Positions 1 to 10,539 of a stretch of DNA of 64,000 nt are shown here, in pieces. The stretch spans positions 1 through 64,000 of the forward strand of contig JAQTUV010000001.1 of NCBI GenBank assembly GCA_028707175.1, written 5' to 3'. Within the stretch, counting starts at the first letter, position 1; each line of letters starts with the position of its first letter. The notes under the pieces were generated by a model. That model did no database searches, was not told where the DNA came from, and worked only from the letters and a program-made list of their open reading frames with translations. The position numbers were made by a program, and so were the translations under genes. This DNA comes from Sideroxydans sp. GTDB taxonomy: Bacteria; Pseudomonadota; Gammaproteobacteria; Burkholderiales; Gallionellaceae.

Positions 1-2
1 TT

Positions 3-464
3 GCGAAATGGACGTTTAACTACACACGATTGCAGCTGCTCACACAGAACAATTCACTTTACTTCACAGGGAATGGGCAATGGGGGCTGTCGAATCTTGA
101 TTCAGCCGAAAAGATGAGCGTGGGAGGTGCGTACAGCGTGCGCGCATACGACACGAGTGTGTTGTCTGGAGACAGTGGTTATTCTGGAACGGTCGAGTTG
201 CGCCATGACCTAGGCAGTTATGCACAAGGTCAGTGGCAGGCTATTGCATTTGTTGATGGGGCTCATCTGATCATTAACAGCACGCCATGGGCGGCCGGGA
301 AAAACACGGCCTCCTTGATGGGCAAAGGGGTTGGGCTGAATTGGTCGGGACCGAATCAATTGAGCGCCAAGGCTTACATTGCGAATCGTCTCGGTGTGAA
401 GCCGGAGTTGGTGACAGACAATGGCTCAACGCGGGTTTGGTTTGTAATGGCGAAGGCTTTTTAG
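3..464 (+). CDS. TpsB-type two-partner secretion porin, C-terminal part (ShlB/FhaC/HecB family)
   Basis: Partial gene: the reading frame is open from the left edge, so the true start lies outside the window. The visible 153 residues look like the last strands of the outer-membrane beta-barrel of ShlB/FhaC proteins, which secrete a large TpsA partner. Seen: the stretch GGAYSVRAYDTSVLSGDSGY, matching the family's conserved barrel segment, alternating hydrophobic strands, a DGAHL-like strand, and a C-terminal phenylalanine typical of BAM-inserted outer-membrane proteins. The partner exoprotein is not in the window and may lie to the left. Family assignment is fairly secure; the substrate is unknown. 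In some bacteria such pairs export biofilm adhesins of the CdrA type, which would fit the LapG/LapD genes further right, but that link is inference. Confidence 0.8.
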   Translation, partial: AKWTFNYTRLQLLTQNNSLYFTGNGQWGLSNLDSAEKMSVGGAYSVRAYDTSVLSGDSGYSGTVELRHDLGSYAQGQWQAIAFVDGAHLIINSTPWAAGKNTASLMGKGVGLNWSGPNQLSAKAYIANRLGVKPELVTDNGSTRVWFVMAKAF

Positions 465-511
465 GTGCGAACCGCAGCGCTACTGCCCTTGGGTTTATTG
501 GGGGCAATGAT

Positions 512-616
512 TATTGATTCGGAACGTTTTAATATTGAATGTCGGTCGGGTTTTAACCCGACATGTCGGTCTGAAGCCCGACATGCCAATCACGGATAAA
601 TCAGGCCGGATCAATA
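512..616. repeat. MITE-like element, copy 1 (105 bp)
   Basis: Starts with TATTGATTCGG and ends with CCGGATCAATA, an 11-bp terminal inverted repeat with one mismatch. Inside are the palindrome GTCGGGTTTTAACCCGAC and a second GTCGG..CCGAC hairpin. A second copy of the same length lies at 3560-3664 with high identity. No coding capacity; a non-autonomous mobile element is the likely explanation. Confidence 0.75.
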
Positions 617-637
617 GGTGAGACTAGCTAGGTCGAT

Positions 638-676
638 AAAAAAACAGCCAAACCCGTGAAGGTTTGGCTGTTTTTC
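638..676. terminator. Bidirectional hairpin terminator
   Basis: Perfect 14-bp stem (AAAACAGCCAAACC at 641-654 with its complement at 661-674) closed by a 6-nt loop, with an A-run on the left and a T-run on the right. It lies just past the 3' end of the reverse-strand tRNA-Leu and can also stop transcripts coming from the left. Confidence 0.9.
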
Positions 677-702
677 GCTTCAGCAGTGCTGAAGTGCTTG
701 TT

Positions 703-789
703 TGGTGCCGGGGGGGGGAATCGAACCCCCACGCCCTTTCAGGCACTGGATTTTGAGTCCAGCACGTCTACCAGTTCCATCACCCCGGC
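703..789 (-). tRNA. tRNA-Leu (anticodon CAA)
   Basis: Reading the reverse strand from 789, the 7-bp acceptor stem GCCGGGG pairs with CCCCGGC. The anticodon loop CTCAAAA is closed by CTGGA/TCCAG and gives anticodon CAA (codon UUG). A long variable arm (class II, as in tRNA-Leu) precedes the T-arm with TTCGATT. The 3' CCA is encoded, ending at 703. The T-stem and acceptor strand together make a run of nine C on this strand. A terminator follows at 638-676. Confidence 0.97.
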
Positions 790-873
790 GAGTGAAGGCG
801 CGCATTATCCACGAATGTGCATTGCACATCAAGCTACAATGCGCGACTTTATTTTTAGCCCCATTTTGTAGTG

Positions 874-2993
<2,120 letters not shown>

Positions 2994-3029
2994 ACCCCGC
3001 TGGGCGTAGCAAATCGGTCACATCATCCG

Positions 3030-3038
3030 TGCTAGAAT
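3030..3038 (+). promoter_or_regulatory. Extended -10 promoter for yajC-secDF
   Basis: TGCTAGAAT fits an extended -10 element (TGn followed by TAGAAT). Transcription from it would start near 3045, giving a leader of about 165 nt before yajC. No good -35 hexamer is visible, as is common with extended -10 promoters. Confidence 0.5.
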
Positions 3039-3080
3039 GCGCGCCCTAAAATGTAGAGTCGCGAAGCGATTCGTTTGCTT

Positions 3081-3102
3081 CCTCGCCCGCTTGCGGGAGA
3101 GG
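3081..3102. repeat. Palindrome in the yajC leader
   Basis: Ten-base arms CCTCGCCCGC and GCGGGAGAGG around a TT loop, with one mismatch. It sits in the 2994-3209 gap, between the predicted promoter and yajC, and would form a hairpin in the mRNA leader. It resembles short dispersed hairpin repeats common in Proteobacteria. No T-run follows, so it is not an obvious terminator. Confidence 0.5.
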
Positions 3103-3209
3103 ATTGAGGTGAGGGTAAGGGCGGGGCAAAATTTATTTTTGATTTACGGGCGCCCTTCATTTTTTGCCATTCGTTTTGTTTTTTAATATTTATTTCGGAG
3201 AGTACCCAC

Positions 3210-3554
3210 ATGATTTCTTTAACTGAATTGTTCATCAGCAATGCACACGCAGAAGGTGCGGCTGCCGCTCCCGCAGGTGGTGGCTTTTTGGAATTCCTGC
3301 CATTGGTTGCACTGTTGGCCGTGTTTTATTTCCTCATCCTGCGCCCACAACAAAAGCGTACTAAAGAACATAAATCCATGATGGATGCGCTGCAAAAAGG
3401 TGATGAAGTCGTGACTGCTGGCGGTGCATTAGGCCGTGTTGAAAAAGTTGGCGATGAGTATGTTTCCGTGGCTGTTGCTGAAGGTATGGTCGTTCAATAT
3501 CAAAAGTTTGCGATTCAGACCGTATTGCCTAAAGGCACGATCAAGTCTATCTAA
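3210..3554 (+). CDS. yajC: Sec translocon accessory protein YajC
   Basis: Small single-span inner-membrane protein of the SecDF-YajC complex, which assists protein export. The 114 residues show the typical layout: a short Ala/Gly-rich N-terminus, one membrane helix (about residues 25-45, ending in the family signature FYFLILRPQQKR), then a cytoplasmic domain with GDEVVTAGGALGRV. A good purine-rich binding site (CGGAGAG) lies upstream of the ATG. It is followed by secD, but a 105-bp MITE-like element separates them. Confidence 0.95.
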   Translation: MISLTELFISNAHAEGAAAAPAGGGFLEFLPLVALLAVFYFLILRPQQKRTKEHKSMMDALQKGDEVVTAGGALGRVEKVGDEYVSVAVAEGMVVQYQKFAIQTVLPKGTIKSI

Positions 3555-3559
3555 GTCAT

Positions 3560-3664
3560 TATTGATTCGGAACGTTTTAACATTGAATGTAGGTCGGGTT
3601 TTAACCCGACATGTCGGGCTAAAGCCCGCCCTACCAATCACAGATAAATCCGGCCGGATCAATA
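3560..3664. repeat. MITE-like element, copy 2 (105 bp)
   Basis: Same length, ends and internal palindromes as the element at 512-616. It lies between yajC and secD, inside what is usually a tight operon: secD and secF are only 10 bp apart, whereas yajC and secD are 149 bp apart, nearly all of it this element. Its internal hairpins could alter transcription or mRNA stability downstream. Confidence 0.75.
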
Positions 3665-3703
3665 GTTGTCGAGTCCCCATAACGCTGGAAGCAAGGTGCT
3701 GCA

Positions 3704-5515
3704 ATGAATCACTATCCGATTTGGAAATACCTGTTGATCCTGTTCGCCCTCATCACTGGCTTGGTCTATGCCTTGCCGAATTTGTATGGCGAATCCCCTG
3801 CGGTTCAGGTATTGCCGCTGCGTACCCATATCAAAGCGGATACAGCCTTGTTGCAGCGTGTTGAGGATGCGCTGAAAAATGCGCAACTGACTCCAGAAGT
3901 GCTGTCGCTTGATGCGAGCAGCGTGAAAGCGCGATTTGCGGACACGGATAGTCAGATCAAAGCTAAAGATGCTTTGCATGCCGCTTTGGGTGATGACTAT
4001 GTCGTTGCGCTGAATCTCCTGTCTCGCTCTCCAGAGTGGCTGACCAGTCTGAATGCTTTGCCAATGTATCTGGGTTTGGACTTGCGAGGTGGTGTGCACT
4101 TTCTGATGCAAGTGGACATGAAGGCTGCGTTGGATAAAGCCTCTGAATCGACTGCGGCTGATATTCGTAGCACCTTGCGTGAAGCAAACATTGCCTATTC
4201 CGGTGTGACTCGTGATCAAAATGCCATCGCGACCAAGTTCCGTGATGCGGATGCGCGTAAAAAAGGTGAGGCAGAACTCAAGCAGCGTTTTTCTGGATTG
4301 GAATTCACATCCAGCGACATCGCAGGCGATTTCTTGTTGGTTGCCACATTGAAAGCACCTGAGAAATTGCGTATTCAGGAATCGGCTGTTCAGCAAAACT
4401 TAGTTACACTGCGTAATCGTGTGAACGAGTTGGGGGTCGCAGAACCGGTCATTCAACAACAAGGCGTAGACCGCGTCGTCGTGCAATTGCCAGGTGTGCA
4501 GGACACGGCACGAGCGAAAGACATCTTGGGACGTACCGCCACGTTGGAAGTGCGCTTGGTCGATGATGAACACCAAGTTGGGTTTGGCGGAGTGGCGCCA
4601 TTCGGCACTGAGATTTTCAAAGAACGCGACGGCACAGAGTTGCTTGTTAAAAAGACCGTCATCCTGACTGGCGAACGTATCAACGACGCACAGCCTGGTT
4701 TTGACAGTCGCAACAACGAAGCTGCCGTGCACATCAATCTGGATGCTGTAGGCGCGCGCAAATTCAAAGAAGCCACGCGTGAGAACGTAGGCAAACGCAT
4801 GGCCATCATCTTGTTTGAAAAAGGTCACGGTGAAGTGGTCACTGCACCGGTGATTCGCGAAGAGATCGGTGGCGGACGTGTGCAGATCAGCGGCCAGATG
4901 GACACTACTGAATCGCAAAACACAGCGTTGTTGTTGCGTGCGGGTGCCTTGGCAGCGCCGATGGAAATCATCGAAGAACGCACTGTCGGTCCTAGCTTAG
5001 GTGCAGACAACATCGAGCGTGGCTTCAATTCCACCAAGATCGGCTTCATCGCGATCAGCGTGTTCATGATTGTTTATTACCTCATGTTCGGCACCATCTC
5101 CGTGTTGGCATTGACCGCCAACTTATTGTTGCTGGTGGCCTTGCTCTCCATGTTGCAAGCCACGCTGACCTTGCCCGGTATGGCCGGTATCGCACTGACA
5201 TTGGGTATGGCGATCGACTCCAACGTGCTGATCAACGAACGTATCCGTGAAGAGTTGCGCAACGGCGTGCCGCCGCAGATGGCGATTCACACCGGTTACG
5301 ACAACGCGTTCGCAACCATCCTTGACTCCAACATCACCACGCTCATCGCAGGTATCGCGTTGTTCATGTTTGGCTCCGGCCCTATCAAGGGCTTCGCCGT
5401 TGTGTTGTGTTTGGGCATCCTGACTTCGATGTTCAGTGCCGTGTTGGTATCGCGTGCGATGGTTAATCTGTTTTATGGCCGCAAGGCGCGACTGAACAAA
5501 GTCGCTATCGGCTAA
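3704..5515 (+). CDS. secD: Protein translocase subunit SecD
   Basis: Inner-membrane RND-type subunit that uses the proton gradient to help complete export of proteins through SecYEG. The 603-residue product has an N-terminal membrane helix, the conserved LGLDLRGGVHFLMQVD motif at about residues 123-138, a large periplasmic domain, and a C-terminal block of membrane helices with GLGMAIDSN-like sequence (ALTLGMAIDSNVLINERIRE). Length is normal for the beta/gammaproteobacterial form. secF follows after 10 bp with a strong binding site. Confidence 0.98.
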   Translation: MNHYPIWKYLLILFALITGLVYALPNLYGESPAVQVLPLRTHIKADTALLQRVEDALKNAQLTPEVLSLDASSVKARFADTDSQIKAKDALHAALGDDYVVALNLLSRSPEWLTSLNALPMYLGLDLRGGVHFLMQVDMKAALDKASESTAADIRSTLREANIAYSGVTRDQNAIATKFRDADARKKGEAELKQRFSGLEFTSSDIAGDFLLVATLKAPEKLRIQESAVQQNLVTLRNRVNELGVAEPVIQQQGVDRVVVQLPGVQDTARAKDILGRTATLEVRLVDDEHQVGFGGVAPFGTEIFKERDGTELLVKKTVILTGERINDAQPGFDSRNNEAAVHINLDAVGARKFKEATRENVGKRMAIILFEKGHGEVVTAPVIREEIGGGRVQISGQMDTTESQNTALLLRAGALAAPMEIIEERTVGPSLGADNIERGFNSTKIGFIAISVFMIVYYLMFGTISVLALTANLLLLVALLSMLQATLTLPGMAGIALTLGMAIDSNVLINERIREELRNGVPPQMAIHTGYDNAFATILDSNITTLIAGIALFMFGSGPIKGFAVVLCLGILTSMFSAVLVSRAMVNLFYGRKARLNKVAIG

Positions 5516-5525
5516 GGAGTAAGAC

Positions 5526-6458
5526 ATGGAATTCTTCAAGATCAAAAAAGACATCCCGTTTATGAGTTACGGGAAAGTGACTACCAGCATCTCTTTGGTG
5601 ACGTTCCTGTTGGCCGTGTTCTTTCTGGCGACTAAAGGTTTGAACTTCGGCGTCGACTTCACTGGCGGTACAGTGCTGGAAGTGCACTATGCACAATCGG
5701 CTGATCTGGATGCAGTGCGTAACAAATTGGGGGAGATCGGGTTACACGACTCCGTCGTGCAAAATTTCGGTTCCAGCAAAGACGTATTGATCCAAGTGCC
5801 ACTGAAGCAAAATACGGTGGGTGCAAAGCTGTCTGATAACGTGTTGGGTGCATTGCGCACACAAGATGCGAGCGTCGAACTGCGCCGTGTTGAATTCGTT
5901 GGTCCACAAGTGGGTAAGGACCTCGTTGAGAACGGTGCGATGGCCTTGTTACTGGTGTCGCTCGGTATCGTAGGCTATCTGTGGGTGCGCTTCGAATGGA
6001 AGTTCGGTCTGGCCGCCATCATCGCTAACTTGCATGACGTGGTCATCATCTTGGGCTTCTTCGCCTTCTTCCAGTGGGAGTTCTCTCTCTCTGTTTTGGC
6101 GGCGGTGTTGGCCGTGTTGGGTTACTCGGTGAACGAATCTGTTGTTGTGTTCGACCGGATTCGTGAGAACTTCAAGAAGATGCGCAAGACCGAAGTCGCC
6201 GAGATCATCGACAACGCCATCACGCGCACCATGTCGCGCACCATCATCACTCACGGCTGTACACAGATGATGGTTACCTCCATGTTGTTCTTGGGAGGCG
6301 CTACCTTGCATTACTTCGCATTGGCGCTGACCATCGGTATCTTGTTCAGTATCTACTCCTCTGTGCTGGTTGCTAGCCCATTGCTGATGATGTTCGGCGT
6401 ATCACGCGAAGACTTCATCAAGCCAGAGAAGACCGAAGCTGAAGAAGTCCTGCCTTAA
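5526..6458 (+). CDS. secF: Protein translocase subunit SecF
   Basis: Partner of SecD. Contains the family motif GLNFGVDFTGGTVLEV just after the first membrane helix, the periplasmic domain, and five further helices including VLAVLGYSVNESVVVFDRIREN. A strong AAGGAG binding site precedes the ATG. At 310 residues it is of normal length. The next gene (DedA type) begins 3 bp after the stop and is probably co-transcribed. Confidence 0.98.
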   Translation: MEFFKIKKDIPFMSYGKVTTSISLVTFLLAVFFLATKGLNFGVDFTGGTVLEVHYAQSADLDAVRNKLGEIGLHDSVVQNFGSSKDVLIQVPLKQNTVGAKLSDNVLGALRTQDASVELRRVEFVGPQVGKDLVENGAMALLLVSLGIVGYLWVRFEWKFGLAAIIANLHDVVIILGFFAFFQWEFSLSVLAAVLAVLGYSVNESVVVFDRIRENFKKMRKTEVAEIIDNAITRTMSRTIITHGCTQMMVTSMLFLGGATLHYFALALTIGILFSIYSSVLVASPLLMMFGVSREDFIKPEKTEAEEVLP

Positions 6459-6461
6459 CCC

Positions 6462-7094
6462 ATGCTCGATCTAATATTGCATCTCGACACGCACCTATTG
6501 GCCTTGGTGCAAAACTATGGCGTGTGGGTGTATGCCATCCTGTTCTTGATCATCTTTGCAGAGACGGGATTGGTTGTTGCGCCTTTCCTGCCGGGTGACT
6601 CTCTGCTGTTTGTCACGGGTGCTCTGTGCGGAATGGGTTCGCTGGAATTGCAAATATTGATGCCGCTGTTGATGTTCGCCGCTTTTGCAGGTGATAACAC
6701 CAACTACTGGATAGGCCGATTTTTTGGCATCAAACTATTCAAGCACGACTCGCGATTCTTCAAACACGAACATCTGGAAAAGACCCAACTGTTCTACGCA
6801 AAACATGGTGGCAAGACCATCATCTTCGCGCGTTTTCTACCCATCATTCGTACCTTCGCGCCCTTTGTGGCGGGGATAGGCTCCATGAACTATCGCGTAT
6901 TCATGGGTTTTAGCGCGGTGGGAAGTATTGCGTGGATCGGTAGCCTGACCATTTTGGGATATTTCTTCGGCAACATCCCTGTCATCAAGAACAACCTCAC
7001 CTTCATGATCCTCGGCATCATCTTCATCTCGTTCGTGCCTGCAATATTGGAATTTTTACGTCACCGCCGAGATAAACCCCAAGCCAACGGGTAA
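6462..7094 (+). CDS. DedA-family membrane protein
   Basis: Inner-membrane protein of the DedA/VTT (SNARE-associated) family; members such as YqjA and YghB are linked to membrane energetics and to undecaprenyl-phosphate or phospholipid recycling. Seen: several membrane helices, the family motif region FAETGLVVAPFLPGDSLLF (a PGDS variant of F..PGE), GDNTNYWIGRFFG, and the conserved arginine motif GGKTIIFARFLPIIRTFAPFVAG. 210 residues, normal length. The gene is 3 bp downstream of secF. A carrier role for undecaprenyl phosphate would suit this glycan-rich region but is inference. Confidence 0.9.
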   Translation: MLDLILHLDTHLLALVQNYGVWVYAILFLIIFAETGLVVAPFLPGDSLLFVTGALCGMGSLELQILMPLLMFAAFAGDNTNYWIGRFFGIKLFKHDSRFFKHEHLEKTQLFYAKHGGKTIIFARFLPIIRTFAPFVAGIGSMNYRVFMGFSAVGSIAWIGSLTILGYFFGNIPVIKNNLTFMILGIIFISFVPAILEFLRHRRDKPQANG

Positions 7095-7109
7095 GGGGCG
7101 GCAGGTTTG

Positions 7110-7260
7110 GTAGGTCGGGTTGTAACCCGACTAGCGTGCTGCCGGACTGAAGTCCGACCTACGGTGTGCGGGGTTGTGTAGGTGGGTGATAACCTGCATC
7201 GGATTAGAGCCTACCCTGCAAGGCGCTGCGGTCGAATGTAGGTCGGACTTCAGTCCGATG
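7110..7260. repeat. Cluster of REP-like palindromes
   Basis: The gap between the DedA gene and the ABC-F gene holds at least three hairpins built on TAGGTCGG-n-CCGACCTA: one at 7110-7131 (GTCGGGTT..AACCCGAC), one around 7142-7161 (CGGACTGAAGTCCG) and one at 7237-7260 (GTCGGACTTCAGTCCGA). No coding signal. Confidence 0.7.
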
Positions 7261-7345
7261 TTTCCGCCCAAATATGCCTCTTTGCCGGATTTATTTTTTA
7301 ATACTTCACGTAGCTTTTAGACCATCCTCACAGCCTCCTTCCACC

Positions 7346-9196
7346 ATGCTGAACATTCAAAATCTGACCTATCTGCAAAGTGGTGTTCCGCTGTTTCAGT
7401 CGGCCAATTTACAAGCCTTTGCCAACCAACGCATTGGCCTAGTCGGCACCAATGGCTGCGGCAAATCCACCTTGTTCCGATTGATACGCGGCGAGATCAA
7501 ATCGGACGGCGGCGAAGTCTCCTTACAAAGCGGCAAGACGCTGGCTTATGTCGAACAAGAAATCACCAATTCTGCCCAAGCCGCACTGGAATTCGTCTTG
7601 GATGGGGATCGGCAATTGCGCGAATTGGAAAAGATATTGGCGCAAGAACAGCACGACGCAGCGTGGTTTGCTGCGCAACAACACTTCGAATCCATCGACG
7701 GTTATGGTGCTCCTGCACGTGCGGCGCAGTTGTTGAGTGGGCTGGGCTTTGATGCAGACACCTTGGTGCGCCCGGTCAGCAGTTTTTCCGGTGGTTGGCG
7801 CATGCGCCTCAACTTGGCGCGGGCCTTGATGCACCGCGCAGATTTGTTGCTCCTGGATGAGCCCACCAACCACTTGGATCTAGAAGCTATCATCTGGCTC
7901 GAACAATATCTGGCGCGCTATCCCGGCAGCATCTTGTTGGTGTCCCATGATCGCGAGTTCTTGAATGCCACGGTCAACCGCATCGCTCACGTGCATGATT
8001 GCGTGATTGACAGCTATGCAGGTGATTACGACGACTTCGAACGTGCGCGCGCCGAACGCATCACACTACAGAACCAAGCCTTCCAAACCCAGCAAGCCAA
8101 GATCGCGCACCTTGAAGATTTCGTGCGCCGCTTCCGCGCACAAGCCACCAAGGCCAAACAAGCACAAAGCCGCATCAAAGCCTTGGAGCGACTCACGCGC
8201 ATTGCCCCTGCGCACGTCACCGATGGCCATTTCCAGTTAGAGATCGAAGCGCCAGAACGCAGTCCTGACTTGTTGATGCGCGCGGCCAGCATGGGATTCG
8301 GCTATGGCGAAAAGAAACTGTTCGAAGGCGTGCAGATCAACCTGCGTGCAGGTGCGCGCATTGCCTTGCTAGGGCCAAACGGCGCAGGCAAATCCACACT
8401 CATCAAGCTGCTGGTCGGCGAATTGAAACCGACCTCAGGAGAACTCACCCTCACACCTGACGTGCGCATCGGATACTTCGCACAACATCAACTTGAAAAC
8501 CTAGATGGCGCGGCGACGCCTTTGCAACACATGGAACGCATCGCACCCAAAGAAACCACCTTGGTTTTGCGCACCTTCTTGGGACGTTTCGGTTTGGCGG
8601 GCAACAGCGAAGAGCGTCCCGTCGAAAGTTTTTCAGGGGGCGAAAAAAGCCGCCTTGCACTGGCTATCCTTGCTTGGCAAAAGCCGCATCTGTTGTTGCT
8701 CGACGAACCAACCAATCACCTCGATTTGGACATGCGCGATGCGCTGACCTTAGCGCTGGAGGAGTACACCGGCGCTGTAGTATTGGTCTCACATGATCGT
8801 AGTTTGATTCGCGCGGTCGCAGACGAATTGTGGCTAGTCGCAGACAACAAAGCCGAGTTGTTCGATGGCGATCTAGAAGATTACAAAGACTGGATCGAAA
8901 ATCGCCGCCGCCGCGAAGCTGCTCCCGCCAAGGTTGAAAAAAAGCCTATCCAAGCCGCGCTCCCTAAAGTGAATCGCAAAGCCCTGCAAAGCAAACGCAG
9001 CAAGCTAGAAGCAGAGCTGGGCAAAGCACAGACCGAACTAGCCGAGATCAACCAGCAACTAGGTGATCCCGTCACGTATGCTGATGCGGATGCCGGCAAA
9101 GTAGCGAAACTTAACGCGCGCCGAGAAGCGCTAGAAGGACAGATCGCACAAGCTGAAGAAGCCTGGCTAGAGATTGAGATGAGTTTGGAGGAGTGA
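7346..9196 (+). CDS. ABC-F family ATPase (YheS-like)
   Basis: Soluble protein with two ATP-binding cassettes and no membrane domain; ABC-F proteins bind the ribosomal E site and rescue or tune translation. Seen in order: Walker A GTNGCGKST, signature SFSGGWRMR and Walker B LLLLDEPTNHLDL in domain 1; an Arg/Lys-rich linker; Walker A GPNGAGKST, signature SFSGGEKSR and LLLLDEPTNHLDL in domain 2; and a C-terminal coiled coil rich in Glu/Ala/Lys. 616 residues from the ATG at 7346. An earlier in-frame ATG at 7274 would add 24 residues with no family similarity. The C-terminal coiled coil favours YheS over EttA; Uup remains possible. Confidence 0.9.
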   Translation: MLNIQNLTYLQSGVPLFQSANLQAFANQRIGLVGTNGCGKSTLFRLIRGEIKSDGGEVSLQSGKTLAYVEQEITNSAQAALEFVLDGDRQLRELEKILAQEQHDAAWFAAQQHFESIDGYGAPARAAQLLSGLGFDADTLVRPVSSFSGGWRMRLNLARALMHRADLLLLDEPTNHLDLEAIIWLEQYLARYPGSILLVSHDREFLNATVNRIAHVHDCVIDSYAGDYDDFERARAERITLQNQAFQTQQAKIAHLEDFVRRFRAQATKAKQAQSRIKALERLTRIAPAHVTDGHFQLEIEAPERSPDLLMRAASMGFGYGEKKLFEGVQINLRAGARIALLGPNGAGKSTLIKLLVGELKPTSGELTLTPDVRIGYFAQHQLENLDGAATPLQHMERIAPKETTLVLRTFLGRFGLAGNSEERPVESFSGGEKSRLALAILAWQKPHLLLLDEPTNHLDLDMRDALTLALEEYTGAVVLVSHDRSLIRAVADELWLVADNKAELFDGDLEDYKDWIENRRRREAAPAKVEKKPIQAALPKVNRKALQSKRSKLEAELGKAQTELAEINQQLGDPVTYADADAGKVAKLNARREALEGQIAQAEEAWLEIEMSLEE

Positions 9197-9328
9197 TCGA
9201 TAGGGTGCGTGCAAGGATCAAACGCTTGCATGAAACTATACGCCCAGCCGCTAAGCCGCTTTCCGGATAGTGTCGAAGCTGGTGATGCATTCGCCTAAAA
9301 GTGATTTGCGCAATGTGGTAAGCTTAAA

Positions 9329-9370
9329 ATGTAAACTTTGCTTTACATAAAAATTTTCAAAAACTATACT
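9329..9370 (+). promoter_or_regulatory. Promoter with overlapping operator for the XRE-AbiEii module
   Basis: An inverted repeat ATGTAAA-n6-TTTACAT (9329-9348) overlaps a -35 box TTTACA (9342-9347). After exactly 17 bp comes TATACT (9365-9370). Transcription would start close to 9377, which is the A of the ATG of the next gene, so the mRNA may be leaderless. Antitoxin repressors commonly bind such an operator. Confidence 0.65.
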
Positions 9371-9376
9371 CAAGCC

Positions 9377-9862
9377 ATGAATATTTCAACGATTGGCGCA
9401 ATTGTTAGGAGGGAGAGGGAGGCTTGCGGACTAACCCAAGCCGCTCTGGCTGAGATGTCGCATGTCTCAAGAGTGACGATTGTGAACCTTGAGAACGGGA
9501 AGGTTGGCGACATTGGTGCAGTCAAACTTTCTGAGATTGTCGAGAATGTCGGAATTTCATTATTTTCAGTGGAGCAGAAAGTGGACTTCATTAAGATGGC
9601 ACTCGGTAATGTCAATACGAGTTATAAGAACGTCATGACTCAATCGAATCTGGAACACCTTATGCTCAGCGGCAGCGTTCAGCCAGGACTGGAAGGGCAA
9701 GTGTTGCACCTGATAGATGAGACGCCTGTATCACTGGTTTCTAGCGCCGTGAAGCAAATTGCTGAGAAGAAGAACATCAAGGCTAAATTGATCTGGAAAA
9801 ATCTGGCAAAGGTTGCTGCCGAGATCAAGTCCCCCAATAAGCTCTGGAGCTATGTTGGTTAA
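9377..9862 (+). CDS. XRE-family regulator, probable antitoxin of an AbiE-like pair
   Basis: 161-residue protein. Residues 5-60 form a Cro/CI helix-turn-helix (RREREACGLTQAALAEMSHVSRVTIVNLENG). The rest has no motif I recognise. It directly precedes, and overlaps by 11 bp, a nucleotidyltransferase gene of the AbiEii family; such XRE-AbiEii pairs are a known toxin-antitoxin/abortive-infection layout, in which the regulator represses the operon and counteracts the toxin. The ATG at 9377 was chosen over an upstream TTG at 9338 that lies within the predicted operator/promoter. No binding site precedes it, consistent with a leaderless message. Confidence 0.8.
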   Translation: MNISTIGAIVRREREACGLTQAALAEMSHVSRVTIVNLENGKVGDIGAVKLSEIVENVGISLFSVEQKVDFIKMALGNVNTSYKNVMTQSNLEHLMLSGSVQPGLEGQVLHLIDETPVSLVSSAVKQIAEKKNIKAKLIWKNLAKVAAEIKSPNKLWSYVG

Positions 9863-10523
9863 GGCTAAGCTTAACTTTCCAGATGGCCCTTGGAAAATTC
9901 TGCTTGAGAAAACTTTCTCACTTTTGGATTCCATCGAATCTGATGGGATTACCCTCCCACGTTGGAGCTTTGGGGGCGGGACTGTGCTCATGTTTTACTA
10001 CGCACATCGTAAAAGTAAGGACATCGATATCTTCGTCCCTGATCCACAGTTTCTCGGATACGTGAATCCCCGCTTGGGGGGCAGAGGTGAAGAACTCACT
10101 ACCAGTTACAGCGAGGGCACGGAATTCGTGAAACTTTTCCTGCCCGAGGGCGAAATAGATTTTGTGGCATCAGCGACGCTGACAGAAAATCCATTTGAAG
10201 AGTTTGAGGTGCTAGGTAGGAATGTGCTTCTCGAAACACCCATCGAAATTCTGGCTAAAAAATTATGGTATCGCGGAGATCGGGCAACGCCTCGTGATCT
10301 ACTCGATCTGGCTGTGGTGATCGAGCATCACCACAGTGAAATAATTAAACACAGGAAAGTGTTTTCCAAGAACATCGATGTGTTCACAGAGCAATGCCAT
10401 TCACGTAGAGCGATCATGCTCCCAGCTTTTGAGGCCATCGAAAAGCTTGAATTCAAACTTAGCTTCGATGAATGTCTGGAACGCGCCAATAGTCTGAAGG
10501 TGATTTTGCAGCAAGGCAATTGA
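9852..10523 (+). CDS. Nucleotidyltransferase AbiEii/AbiGii-type toxin
   Basis: 223 residues. The N-terminal half carries the nucleotidyltransferase signature FGGGTVL (residues 40-46) followed by KSKDIDIF with the metal-binding Asp pair (D57, D59), and later TPIEILAKKLWYRGDRATPRDLLDL, typical of the DUF1814/AbiEii family. AbiEii-like toxins block tRNA function by adding nucleotides to the acceptor end (established for MenT relatives). The ATG at 9852 overlaps the upstream regulator's end, implying translational coupling. The catalytic residues look intact. Whether it acts in phage defence or plasmid-type maintenance cannot be told from sequence. Confidence 0.85.
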   Translation: MLVKAKLNFPDGPWKILLEKTFSLLDSIESDGITLPRWSFGGGTVLMFYYAHRKSKDIDIFVPDPQFLGYVNPRLGGRGEELTTSYSEGTEFVKLFLPEGEIDFVASATLTENPFEEFEVLGRNVLLETPIEILAKKLWYRGDRATPRDLLDLAVVIEHHHSEIIKHRKVFSKNIDVFTEQCHSRRAIMLPAFEAIEKLEFKLSFDECLERANSLKVILQQGN

Positions 10524-10539
10524 GTGGGCTGGATTGATT

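Noticed and set aside
9193-9216. Similarity between GTGATCGATAGGGTGCGTGCA (9193) and GTGATCAATAGGATGCGTGCA (about 51164)
   Set aside because: A short match in two unrelated gaps (one overlapping a stop codon), with no palindrome or flanking similarity; probably chance.
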